DNA of 64,000 nucleotides from Candidatus Desulfovibrio kirbyi (GTDB lineage Bacteria > Desulfobacterota > Desulfovibrionia > Desulfovibrionales > Desulfovibrionaceae), in NCBI GenBank assembly GCA_013374015.1, contig BLLL01000002.1:104641-168640 (forward strand), read 5' to 3'. The notes under the pieces were generated by a model. It was not told the origin of the DNA, ran no database searches, and was given only the letters and a program-made list of their open reading frames with translations. Each line of letters starts with the position of its first letter. The stretch's first letter is position 1. Below, in pieces: positions 1 to 7,437 of the stretch. The position numbers and the translations under genes are program-made.

Positions 1-2
1 AG

Positions 3-1106
3 GCTGTGGAACATATTAACGGCGCCATTGCCGAGGCGGTTATCGGCCTTGACGCGCTTGCCCAGGTGCGCATTGACAACACCCTGCTTGATCTGGACGG
101 GACAGACAACAAATCCCGCCTTGGGGCAAACGCCATGCTCGGCGTGTCAATGGCGTGCGCGAGGGCGGCCTCTGTGTTCCTGGGGCAGCCTCTGTACAAG
201 TATCTGGGCGGTGTGAACGCCAAAGTTTTGCCCGCGCCCATGATGAATATTATCAACGGTGGCGCTCATGCCTCCAACAATCTGGATATTCAGGAATTCA
301 TGGTTATCCCCTTCGGCGCGCAAACCTTTGCGGACTCTCTGCGCATGGGGGCGGAAATTTTTCATACGCTTAAGTACATTCTTTCAAAAGACGGGTACGA
401 GACAAGTGTCGGCGACGAGGGAGGCTTTGCCCCCAACCTTAAAAACCATGACGCTGTCTTTGCTTATATCATCAAGGCTATTGAGGATGCCGGCTACAAT
501 CCGGGCAAGGAAGTCGCCCTCGCCATTGACGTGGCTGCTTCAGAATTCTTCAAGGACGGAAAATATGCGCTCAAAGGCGAAGGTTTGAGCTTCAGCAATG
601 CTGAAATGTCCGAGTGGCTGGCGGAATTTACCAAAAAATATCCTCTGGTTTCCATTGAAGACGGCATGTGCGAAAGCGATTGGGACGGTTGGGGCATTTT
701 GACGCAGACGCTGGGTGAAAAAATCCAGTTGGTGGGCGATGATCTTTTTGTGACAAATGCCGGTATCCTGGCCGAAGGCATTGCCCAGGGCGCCGCCAAT
801 TCCATTTTGATCAAGCTCAATCAGATAGGCACTGTCACCGAAACTCTGGATACCATACAAATGGCCAAAGAAGCGGCCTACACGACCGTTATTTCGCACC
901 GTTCCGGAGAAACGGAAGACAGCTTCATTGCGGATCTGGCCGTAGGCGTCAATTCCGGGCAGATCAAAACCGGCTCTTTGTGCCGTTCCGAACGCATGGC
1001 AAAGTACAATCAGTTGTTGCGTATTGAAGAAGAACTCGGTGAAGACGCGGAATTTTTTGGTCCCATGCTGGCGGAATACTATTCACTGGACAGCGGACAG
1101 GCCTAA
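3..1106 (+). CDS. eno: Enolase, 3' part (5' end outside window)
   Basis: Enolase converts 2-phosphoglycerate to phosphoenolpyruvate in glycolysis and gluconeogenesis. The reading frame is open from base 3, and about 367 residues are visible of the usual 420-430, so roughly the first 60 are missing. Seen in order: the [12 protein letters not shown] segment, the SIEDGM loop with a magnesium-ligand acidic residue, [10 protein letters not shown], the catalytic lysine in [10 protein letters not shown] and the mobile loop SHRSGETED. All active-site blocks are intact. The stop codon is followed two bases later by folD, so the two genes are almost certainly co-transcribed. The internal GTG at base 6 is not the start, since the homology continues upstream of it. 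Confidence 0.97.
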   Translation, partial: AVEHINGAIAEAVIGLDALAQVRIDNTLLDLDGTDNKSRLGANAMLGVSMACARAASVFLGQPLYKYLGGVNAKVLPAPMMNIINGGAHASNNLDIQEFMVIPFGAQTFADSLRMGAEIFHTLKYILSKDGYETSVGDEGGFAPNLKNHDAVFAYIIKAIEDAGYNPGKEVALAIDVAASEFFKDGKYALKGEGLSFSNAEMSEWLAEFTKKYPLVSIEDGMCESDWDGWGILTQTLGEKIQLVGDDLFVTNAGILAEGIAQGAANSILIKLNQIGTVTETLDTIQMAKEAAYTTVISHRSGETEDSFIADLAVGVNSGQIKTGSLCRSERMAKYNQLLRIEEELGEDAEFFGPMLAEYYSLDSGQA

Positions 1107-1108
1107 GC

Positions 1109-1954
1109 ATGATTCTGCTCAACGGCAAAGAAACCGCTCAGGGGATACTGCGGGAACTCTCCGCTTCTGTGGCTTCCGCCGGCTGCCGTCCGCCGGGTCT
1201 CGCCGTTATTCTGGCGGGTGAAGATCCGGCTTCGCAGATTTATGTGCGCGCCAAAGAGAGAGCCTGCGGTGAGGTGGGGATTGTGCCCGTGAGCTTTACA
1301 CTGCCTGCGGCCACGCCTCAAAGCGAACTTCTGGCGCTTATCCGCGACTGCAACACACGGCAGGATATTGACGGCATACTGCTGCAACTGCCGTTGCCGC
1401 TGGGCATTGAGCCTGAAACCTGCCTGCTGGCTATTGATCCCGGCAAGGATGTGGACGGTTTTCATCCGGAAAATGTCGGAAGGTGTTCACTGGGCCTGCC
1501 GGGCTTTATGCCCTGTACGCCCGCAGGAGTTCTGGAGCTTTTGCGTCGGTATCAGCTTTCGCCGAGCGGTAAAAAAGCCGTGGTTGTCGGCAGATCAAAT
1601 ATTGTTGGCAAGCCGCTGGCCTCCCTTTTGTACAGACAGGGAGTGGACGCCACAGTCACAATCTGTCATTCCAAAACACAGGGGCTTGCGCGGGAATGTT
1701 GTGAAGCGGACTTTCTTTTTGTGGCAATGGGGCGTCCCGAAATCATAACCGCGGACATGGTGAAGGAGGGCGTTGTCGTTGTGGACATAGGAATTAGCCG
1801 TACCGCAGACGGCTTGCGCGGCGATGTGGATTTTGCAAGCGTCAGTCTCAAGGCGCGCGCCATTACGCCCGTGCCGGGAGGCGCCGGCCCTATGACCATC
1901 GCCATGCTGATGCAAAATACCGTGCAGGCGTGGAAAAAGCGTATGAATATCTAG
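1109..1954 (+). CDS. folD: Bifunctional methylenetetrahydrofolate dehydrogenase / cyclohydrolase
   Basis: FolD interconverts 5,10-methylene-THF and 10-formyl-THF in cytoplasmic one-carbon metabolism. The protein has 281 residues, normal for the family. The YVRAKERA segment carries the catalytic lysine, the GILLQLPLP block lines the substrate pocket, VVVGRSNIVGKPLA forms the NADP-binding fold and PGGAGPMT is the C-terminal signature. It starts two bases after the enolase stop, which implies translational coupling. The eno-folD order is, as I recall, also found in Desulfovibrio vulgaris. Nothing looks damaged. Confidence 0.97.
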   Translation: MILLNGKETAQGILRELSASVASAGCRPPGLAVILAGEDPASQIYVRAKERACGEVGIVPVSFTLPAATPQSELLALIRDCNTRQDIDGILLQLPLPLGIEPETCLLAIDPGKDVDGFHPENVGRCSLGLPGFMPCTPAGVLELLRRYQLSPSGKKAVVVGRSNIVGKPLASLLYRQGVDATVTICHSKTQGLARECCEADFLFVAMGRPEIITADMVKEGVVVVDIGISRTADGLRGDVDFASVSLKARAITPVPGGAGPMTIAMLMQNTVQAWKKRMNI

Positions 1955-1958
1955 TGAT

Positions 1959-1976
1959 TGCTTGTAAAAGCAAGCA
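1959..1976 (+). other. Short intergenic hairpin between folD and kdnB
   Basis: A perfect 6-bp inverted repeat (TGCTTG / CAAGCA) with a 6-base loop lies in the 37-base gap after folD. No T-run follows, so it is more likely an mRNA processing or attenuation hairpin than a strong terminator. Confidence 0.35.
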
Positions 1977-1991
1977 CTACAGGGGGCGCAT

Positions 1992-3065
1992 ATGTATCGC
2001 AACGCGAAAAATGTCGGCTACTGCATGATAGGGCAGGGCGCTTTAGCTCAGCTGGGGGATATTCTGTCGCCTTTGCGCGTTGGGCGCAAAAGCCCGGCAG
2101 TGTTTTTTCTGGATCATTATTTTATCGGCAGCCCCCTGCAGTTGCCTGTGGAAACAGGGGATTTGACGCTGCATATCGACACAGCCCGGGAACCCACAAC
2201 GCAGAGCGTGGACATGTACGCCGCGCAGGTGAAGGAGTTTCTGGACGGCGCCTGTCCGTGCGCGCTGCTGGCCTTCGGCGGCGGCTCCACGCTGGATACG
2301 TGCAAATGTGTCGGCAATTTGCTCACAAATTCCGGAAAAGCTGAGGAATATCAAGGATGGGAACTGGTCAGGCACAAAGCGCCCTATAAAATTGCCGTGC
2401 CAACGCTTGCCGGCACCGGTTCTGAAAGCTCGCGCACCGGCATTATCTGCAACGAGGCAAAAAATTTGAAACTCGGTATGAACAGTGATTTTACCATGTT
2501 CGACCAAGTGATTCTGGACGCTGATTTGACGGCGTCAGTGCCGCGCAATCAGTATTTCTACACGGGTATTGACACATATATGCACTGTTTTGAAAATATT
2601 TCAGGGTCATATCGTAACGCTGTCGTGGACGCCTTGGCGGAAAAGGCCATGAGCATGTGCAAGCGTATTTTTCTTTCTGATGATATGATGAGTGACGAAA
2701 ACCGCGAGCGGATGCTGATAGCCTCCTATCTGGGCGGCATGGCCGCAGGTTTTGTGGGCACGGTGCACCCGGTTTCCGCAGGGTTGAGTATGGTTTTGCA
2801 TATGCGTCACGGCATTGCCAACTGTTATGCCCTTATTGTCCAGGAAGACATTTATCCTGAAGAATATAAAGATGTTATGGCTATGCTTTCGCGCCAGAAC
2901 ATTGATCTGCCCAAAGGCATTTGTAAAAATCTGACTGAGGAGCAGTACGCCAGCCTGTACGAAGCGACAATCGTGCACGAAAAGCCGCTTGTCAACCGTC
3001 TTGGCCCGGATTTTAAAAAAATATTTACAAAAGAGAGTGTTATTGAGCGCTTCAGGCGCATGTGA
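1992..3065 (+). CDS. kdnB: Iron-containing alcohol dehydrogenase family, KdnB-like (Kdo 8-oxidase)
   Basis: KdnB oxidises C8 of Kdo so that KdnA can transaminate it to 8-amino-3,8-dideoxy-D-manno-octulosonate (Kdo8N), an inner-core lipopolysaccharide sugar known from Shewanella. The 357-residue protein has the family GGGSTLDTCK nucleotide-binding loop, a YQGWELV segment, TLAGTGSESSRTG, the NSDFTMFDQVILD block and histidines in VHPVSAGLS and RHGIANC that fit the metal site. A GGGGG ribosome-binding run precedes the ATG. The next gene, 9 bases away, is the matching aminotransferase, which strongly supports the assignment. It could alternatively act on another acidic sugar. Confidence 0.8.
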   Translation: MYRNAKNVGYCMIGQGALAQLGDILSPLRVGRKSPAVFFLDHYFIGSPLQLPVETGDLTLHIDTAREPTTQSVDMYAAQVKEFLDGACPCALLAFGGGSTLDTCKCVGNLLTNSGKAEEYQGWELVRHKAPYKIAVPTLAGTGSESSRTGIICNEAKNLKLGMNSDFTMFDQVILDADLTASVPRNQYFYTGIDTYMHCFENISGSYRNAVVDALAEKAMSMCKRIFLSDDMMSDENRERMLIASYLGGMAAGFVGTVHPVSAGLSMVLHMRHGIANCYALIVQEDIYPEEYKDVMAMLSRQNIDLPKGICKNLTEEQYASLYEATIVHEKPLVNRLGPDFKKIFTKESVIERFRRM

Positions 3066-3074
3066 CGGTGTGCT

Positions 3075-4268
3075 ATGGACATAAAAATCAATTTCAGCGG
3101 TCGTTCCGTCCGCTATACAGAAGAAGAAATTGCCGTTGTTGTGGAGGCCATGCGCAACGCGGATCCTTTGACTCAGGGCCGCTATCTGCGCGAATTTGAA
3201 CGCGGATTCGCGCGCTATCAGCGGGTGGCTGAAGGCTCGTGTTTTGCCGTTATGAACGGGAGCGCTGCCTTGGAACTCTCCGCCCAGCTTTGCCGTTTTG
3301 TTTCCGGGGATGAGTTTGTCATTCCGGCGCACACTTTTACGGCTTCCGCTTATCCCTATCTCAAAAAGGGCGCGGCGCCCGTCTGGGCGGATGTGGACCC
3401 GCGCACCCGTGTTGTGACGACAAAAACCATTGAGCGGGCGCTTACCCCAAAGACAAAGGCCGTTGTCGTTGTGCACCTGTACGGCTACATGGCGGATATG
3501 CCAGAGATTGCGGCGCTGTGCCGTGAGCGTGGCCTGTTGCTCATTGAAGACACCGCCCAGGCTATCGGCACGGAAACAGACGGGAAAAAAGCCGGCAGTT
3601 TTGGCAATATGGCCATTTTTTCTTTTCATTCACATAAAAATCTGACCACGCTGGGTGAAGGCGGCATGCTGTACGTGCGCGATCCGGCCGGCGCCGCAGT
3701 TGTGCCGGCATTGCGTCACAACGGGCATTGCGCCTATGATTTTGAGCGTCCCGACTACTGGAAACCCGCTATGGGCAATGTGGACATTCCCGTGCTGGGT
3801 GATTTACCGCTTATGCCGAACAACTACTGCCTGGGTGAAGTGGAATGCGCGCTCGGCTCCAAGCTGCTTGAGCGTATCGACTTGATCAATGACGAAAAAC
3901 GTGAAAGAGCGCTCAGATTTATAGACGCGCTGGCGGACTGTCCCGAACTGGAATTTCACCGTGTCGCCTCCCGTCGCCACAACTATCACCTGCTGGCCGC
4001 CAGGATGACCACAGGCCGGGAGATGCGCGACAGATTTTTGCGCGCCATGTTTGAAAAAGGCGTAAAGTGCGTTGTGCAGTATCTGCCGCTCAATCGCTAT
4101 GATTTCTACAAACGTCTGGGATATGGGCATGCAAACTGCCCTGACGGCGACGCATTTTTTGACTGCATGGTGTCTTTTCCTTTCCAACACTGGCTTTCAG
4201 AAGACGATATGGCGTATATGCTGGGCGCTACGCGTGAAGTCCTCCAAGTCCTCCGCAGCCTACGGTAA
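3075..4268 (+). CDS. kdnA: DegT/DnrJ/EryC1-family aminotransferase, KdnA-like
   Basis: This PLP-dependent sugar aminotransferase is expected to convert the 8-oxo-Kdo made by KdnB into Kdo8N in the cytoplasm. The 397-residue protein shows the ADPLTQGRYLREFE opening, the VIPAHTFTASAYPYL substrate loop, the IEDTAQAIGT cofactor site and the FSFHSHKNLTTLGEGGM block, whose lysine should form the Schiff base with PLP. The C-terminal VSFPFQHWLS segment is also typical. It is co-directional with kdnB and followed within 6-21 bases by the next sugar gene. The kdnB-kdnA pairing is the main reason for choosing KdnA over other DegT enzymes. Confidence 0.82.
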   Translation: MDIKINFSGRSVRYTEEEIAVVVEAMRNADPLTQGRYLREFERGFARYQRVAEGSCFAVMNGSAALELSAQLCRFVSGDEFVIPAHTFTASAYPYLKKGAAPVWADVDPRTRVVTTKTIERALTPKTKAVVVVHLYGYMADMPEIAALCRERGLLLIEDTAQAIGTETDGKKAGSFGNMAIFSFHSHKNLTTLGEGGMLYVRDPAGAAVVPALRHNGHCAYDFERPDYWKPAMGNVDIPVLGDLPLMPNNYCLGEVECALGSKLLERIDLINDEKRERALRFIDALADCPELEFHRVASRRHNYHLLAARMTTGREMRDRFLRAMFEKGVKCVVQYLPLNRYDFYKRLGYGHANCPDGDAFFDCMVSFPFQHWLSEDDMAYMLGATREVLQVLRSLR

Positions 4269-4274
4269 AAGGCG

Positions 4275-5927
4275 TTGTGCGGCACGGCTGTGAAAGAACG
4301 CTGCATCATTATTCCCGCAGTCAAAAAGAACGCCGTCATACCGGACCAGTTGGTCAAAAAGCTGGCCGGCGTTACGCTTATGGAGCGCGCCATTCAAACG
4401 GCGCGTTGTGTGGCGTCTGAAGAGGATATTGTGGTCGTTACGGACAGCGAGGAAATATCGCTGATTTGCGAACGGGCCGGCGTGTGCTTTCGCTACAACA
4501 ATGCCCTGCATTTTACAAGCCTTGATATTGTGGCGGAATTGCGCGAAACGCTGTGCGAGCTTGTCCCCCTGTATGCGCATCTGCTCATACTGCGCGCGTC
4601 CTGTCCGTTGTTGACCGGGCCGGATGTGGAAGACGCCTGGAGAAAATACCGCGGCGCCGAAGCTGACGGACTTGTGACCGTAAAGAGTGTGCGGCAGCGA
4701 ATCTGGAATGTGCGCAACGGTGCGCTGGGGAGTCTGCTTGGCAGTGAGAACAGCGGTGAAGAGCGGTTTCTGGTGGAAAGCCGCGCCCTGATTATTCTGC
4801 GCTCCGCCTTGCTGCTCAACGCCGTATCCGGCAAAATTATTCCCTATTTTCTGAACGAGCGTTCCATTGAAATCCAGAGCTATCAGGACTGGTGGATTTG
4901 TGAACATCTGCTTATGCGCCGCCATATCGTCTTTGTTGTGGCGGGATACCCGGCCATCGGCATGGGGCATGTGTACCGTGCGCTTATGCTGGCGCACGAA
5001 ATCACCAACCACAAGATAACCTTTGTCTGCACCCGTCAGAGCGAGCTGGCTGTGAAAAGCATTGCTGAAAAAGATTACCGCAGTGTGCGCCAAGGGCAGG
5101 ACACTCTGACCGATACCGTGCTGCGTCTGCGTCCTGACCTTGTTGTGAACGATATCCTGAATACGGACATGCTCTATATGACGCGCCTGCGTGCCGCAGG
5201 CGTATGCTGCGTCAATTTTGAAGACGAAGGCCCGGGCGCGGGCATGGCGGATCTTGTGGTCAATGCGTTGTACGAAGGCGCGCAAAGCACACAGCGTTTG
5301 TGTTGCGGGCCGGAATATTTTTGTCTGCGTGACGAGTTTGTGAGCGCCGAGCAAAACCAGCTGCGCGACGCGGTCAAGGTTGTGCTGATCACCTTTGGCG
5401 GAACGGATTCGCGCAACTTTTCGCGGCGTGTGCTGGATGTTGTCGAGCCGGTGTGCCGGGGCATGGGCATTGCCGTTCGCCTGGTGGCAGGCCCCGGCTA
5501 TGCGCATAAAAAAGCTATGGAAGATCATCTGCGGGCATTGAAAAACGATCTTGTTGAATTTACCTGGGCAACAAACGCCATGAGCCGTATGATGGAGGGC
5601 GCTGACCTGGCCGTCTGTTCCGCCGGACGCACACTGTATGAGCTTGCCCATATGCGTGTGCCCGCCATGGTGGTGGCGCATCATGAGCGCGAGGTCAGCC
5701 ATTCTTTTGCGCGTCCGCGCAACGGTTTTGCTTTTTTGGGCATTATGGACCGTATTGATGATGTAAAACTGCGCAATGTGTTTTTGGCCATGCTGCGGCA
5801 ATCACGGCGCGCGCGGTTTTTTGAGCGGCAGGCGCGTCTTGATTTCAGAAACAACAAGGCGAAGGTTGTGGGGATGATGCTGGACTTGCTGAAGGAAAAG
5901 GAGGCTGTGGCGTGCCGAACAGCATGA
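4275..5927 (+). CDS. Fusion of a divergent sugar cytidylyltransferase domain and a PseG/SpsG-like domain
   Basis: Residues 1 to about 210 resemble NeuA/KdsB-type CMP-sugar synthetases (CIIIPAVKKNAVIPDQL, then ERAIQTARCV and EDIVVVTDSEEI), but the usual arginine-glycine-rich nucleotide loop is degenerate. Residues about 215-550 resemble PseG/SpsG, UDP-sugar hydrolase or glycosyltransferase-B proteins: the GMGHVYRALMLAHE motif carries the GxGHxxR signature, with LITFGGTDSRN and CSAGRTLYELAHM further on. A TTG at 4275 and a GTG at 4290 are both possible starts; the homology begins after the GTG. The last 16 bases overlap the next gene. The context suggests activation or transfer of the sugar made by KdnB/KdnA, or a second nonulosonate-like sugar; the true substrate is unknown. 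Confidence 0.75.
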   Translation: MCGTAVKERCIIIPAVKKNAVIPDQLVKKLAGVTLMERAIQTARCVASEEDIVVVTDSEEISLICERAGVCFRYNNALHFTSLDIVAELRETLCELVPLYAHLLILRASCPLLTGPDVEDAWRKYRGAEADGLVTVKSVRQRIWNVRNGALGSLLGSENSGEERFLVESRALIILRSALLLNAVSGKIIPYFLNERSIEIQSYQDWWICEHLLMRRHIVFVVAGYPAIGMGHVYRALMLAHEITNHKITFVCTRQSELAVKSIAEKDYRSVRQGQDTLTDTVLRLRPDLVVNDILNTDMLYMTRLRAAGVCCVNFEDEGPGAGMADLVVNALYEGAQSTQRLCCGPEYFCLRDEFVSAEQNQLRDAVKVVLITFGGTDSRNFSRRVLDVVEPVCRGMGIAVRLVAGPGYAHKKAMEDHLRALKNDLVEFTWATNAMSRMMEGADLAVCSAGRTLYELAHMRVPAMVVAHHEREVSHSFARPRNGFAFLGIMDRIDDVKLRNVFLAMLRQSRRARFFERQARLDFRNNKAKVVGMMLDLLKEKEAVACRTA

Positions 5928-6616
5928 AGGGCAAAACAGCGGCGGTGGTGCAGGCCCGGCTCGGCTCAAGCCGTCTGCGGATGAAATCCCTGTTTTGTCT
6001 GCGTGATACACCTGTCATCAACTGGGTTGTCCAGAGGCTTGCGCGGGCGGCCTGTCTTGACAGCATTGTGGTGGCCATTCCGGACACAGCCCTTGATCAG
6101 GTATTGTACACGCACCTGCGGCGTCACAACATCCCCTGTTTTGTCGGGCCGGAAGAGGACGTGCTCGCGCGCATGCTGATGGCCGCAAAATTCTGTGATG
6201 CGGGCCTTGTGGTGCGCGTGTGCGCGGATAACCCTCTGGTGTGGGGTGAGGCTGTTGATCGGCTGCTTGCCCATTACAAGGGCACTGTCTGCGATTATGC
6301 CTATAACCATATACCCAGAAACAACCGCTGGCCGGACGGCCTGGGCGCTGAGGTCGTTTCCCGCGATCTGCTGGAAGAACTGGACGCAAAGGCCAAACAA
6401 ATTTCACAGCGCGAGCACTGTTTGAACTATATCTGGGACAATGCCGGGCTTTTTCGTATTTCCACCTTTGACCCTGTGGAAGCCTGGCTTTGCCGCCCTG
6501 ATCTCAAACTGGACATGGACACGCCGGAGGATTTCAGACGCCTTGCCCTGCTGCCCCTGTCTTCTGATTCTGATGCGCGCGCCATTGTACGTGCCTTTGA
6601 TGAGGCCGCAACATAG
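5912..6616 (+). CDS. SpsF-like cytidylyltransferase-family protein
   Basis: A 234-residue nucleotidyltransferase of the SpsF/CMP-sugar synthetase group. The opening KTAAVVQARLGSSRLRMKSL is the nucleotide-binding loop (xQARxGSxRLPxK pattern), followed by VVAIPDTALDQVL, GPEEDVLARMLMAA and VVRVCADNPLV, whose aspartate is the metal ligand. The GTG start at 5912 is preferred over the ATG at 5924 because GGAGG lies at a good distance upstream. It overlaps the fusion gene by 16 bases and ends the operon. Together with the degenerate N-terminal domain of the preceding gene it may supply the functional nucleotide-activating activity. The substrate cannot be read from the sequence. Confidence 0.8.
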   Translation: MPNSMKGKTAAVVQARLGSSRLRMKSLFCLRDTPVINWVVQRLARAACLDSIVVAIPDTALDQVLYTHLRRHNIPCFVGPEEDVLARMLMAAKFCDAGLVVRVCADNPLVWGEAVDRLLAHYKGTVCDYAYNHIPRNNRWPDGLGAEVVSRDLLEELDAKAKQISQREHCLNYIWDNAGLFRISTFDPVEAWLCRPDLKLDMDTPEDFRRLALLPLSSDSDARAIVRAFDEAAT

Positions 6617-6632
6617 GGAAAATACGCTGAAT

Positions 6633-6767
6633 TTACAGCATGATCAGTTCATACCGGTCAGTACCCATGCCCAGAATCTTCATGTATTCGAGCTGGCGTA
6701 AACCGCTACGGCTTTCAATATGCTCCACGAGAGCATGTGGCTGCTCTTCAGGCAGAGCATAATCCAT
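6633..6767 (-). pseudogene. 44-codon ORF, probably a C-terminal gene remnant
   Basis: The frame reads MDYALPEEQPHALVEHIE and ends GMGTDRYELIML. The composition and the ending look like the C-terminus of a real protein, but I do not recognise the family. It lies directly downstream of the AraC-family relic on the same strand, in a stretch that otherwise consists of broken genes, so a leftover fragment is the best explanation. A genuine small protein cannot be excluded. Confidence 0.35.
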
Positions 6768-6776
6768 TATCGATCA

Positions 6777-6926
6777 TCAAGAAATCACCGTACGTAGCCT
6801 GCTCACATCCCTGCGGTGCGGCTCGCCGAATTGCCGTTTGTATTCTCTGATAAATTGCGTAGGGCTTTCATAGCCGACATAATGGGCGGCTGTGTTGACA
6901 TCATACCTGTCAACAAGCATCAACCG
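6777..6926 (-). pseudogene. C-terminal remnant of an AraC-family regulator
   Basis: The minus strand encodes RLMLVDRYDVNTAAHYVGYE followed by SPTQFIREYKRQFGEPHRRD and a stop. This is the second helix-turn-helix of AraC/XylS regulators, with the usual VGYESPSQFxREYKRxFG pattern. Only about 49 residues remain; the frame is closed just upstream, where the DUF4391 relic begins on the other strand. The two relics therefore meet at a deletion or insertion junction near 6927-6940. Confidence 0.75.
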
Positions 6927-6940
6927 TCAAAGGGGAGGCA

Positions 6941-7391
6941 TTGAAAACTGATGTTTTGTGGTGTATTGATCAGGCTATTCCTTTCCCGCTGTTGTTTGAA
7001 CTGCGCAAACAAGGACAGGCTCGGATGATAGCAGCATACAAGCGCCCCAGCAAAGCTGACGGGAACAAATGGGTTGTGGGTAGCTATTTTGCAAGCGATT
7101 GGCTAACAACTGATGCTGAAACACCGCGTGTTTCGCTGCCGGTAGCGCTGAATATGGAAGCTTTATACGCAGCCTTGCTTGCTTCCCCTATTGCCGTATC
7201 CTGCGCGACAGGGTGAGAGCCTTGCGGAGCATGTGACTCGCATGGAAAATATACAGGCGTTGGAGCGGGATATCGAACGGTGCAATGCCCGAATAAACAA
7301 AGAAAAACAGTTTAACCGCAGAATTAAACTCAACTAGAAGAAACGCGAATTGCATAACAAAATTGCTGAATTATGTTTATATGACCTATAA
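6941..7391 (+). pseudogene. DUF4391-family gene relic (truncated, frameshifted, internal stop)
   Basis: The frame from 6941 gives DVLWCIDQAIPFPLLFEL, then MIAAYKRPSKADGNKWVVGS and ALNMEALYAALL, which match the middle of DUF4391 proteins. Near 7196-7201 the frame shifts; the following frame continues as QGESLAEHVTRMENIQALE and ends in the lysine-rich coil KEKQFNRRIKLN, followed by an in-frame TAG at 7335 and a short tail to 7391. About 80 N-terminal residues are absent. DUF4391 genes commonly sit beside type III-like Mod/Res genes, exactly the neighbours here, so this is a lost component of the same defence operon. Confidence 0.75.
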
Positions 7392-7392
7392 A
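7363..7392 (+). promoter_or_regulatory. Candidate sigma70-type promoter for the defence operon
   Basis: TTGCTG at 7363-7368 and TATAAA at 7387-7392 are separated by 18 bases and lie 45 bases upstream of the OLD-family ATPase gene, inside the degraded end of the DUF4391 relic. If real, it may have arisen or been exposed after decay of the upstream gene. Prediction by eye only. Confidence 0.4.
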
Positions 7393-7437
7393 GGGATGAT
7401 TCATAATTTTTGTCATACAGCCATAAAAGGATAGGCA

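Noticed and set aside
4260..5801. 513-codon minus-strand open frame opposite the PseG-like fusion gene
   Set aside because: It is the antisense of a clearly coding gene, has no recognisable motif and a composition rich in His, Gln and Arg, typical of a GC-biased shadow frame.
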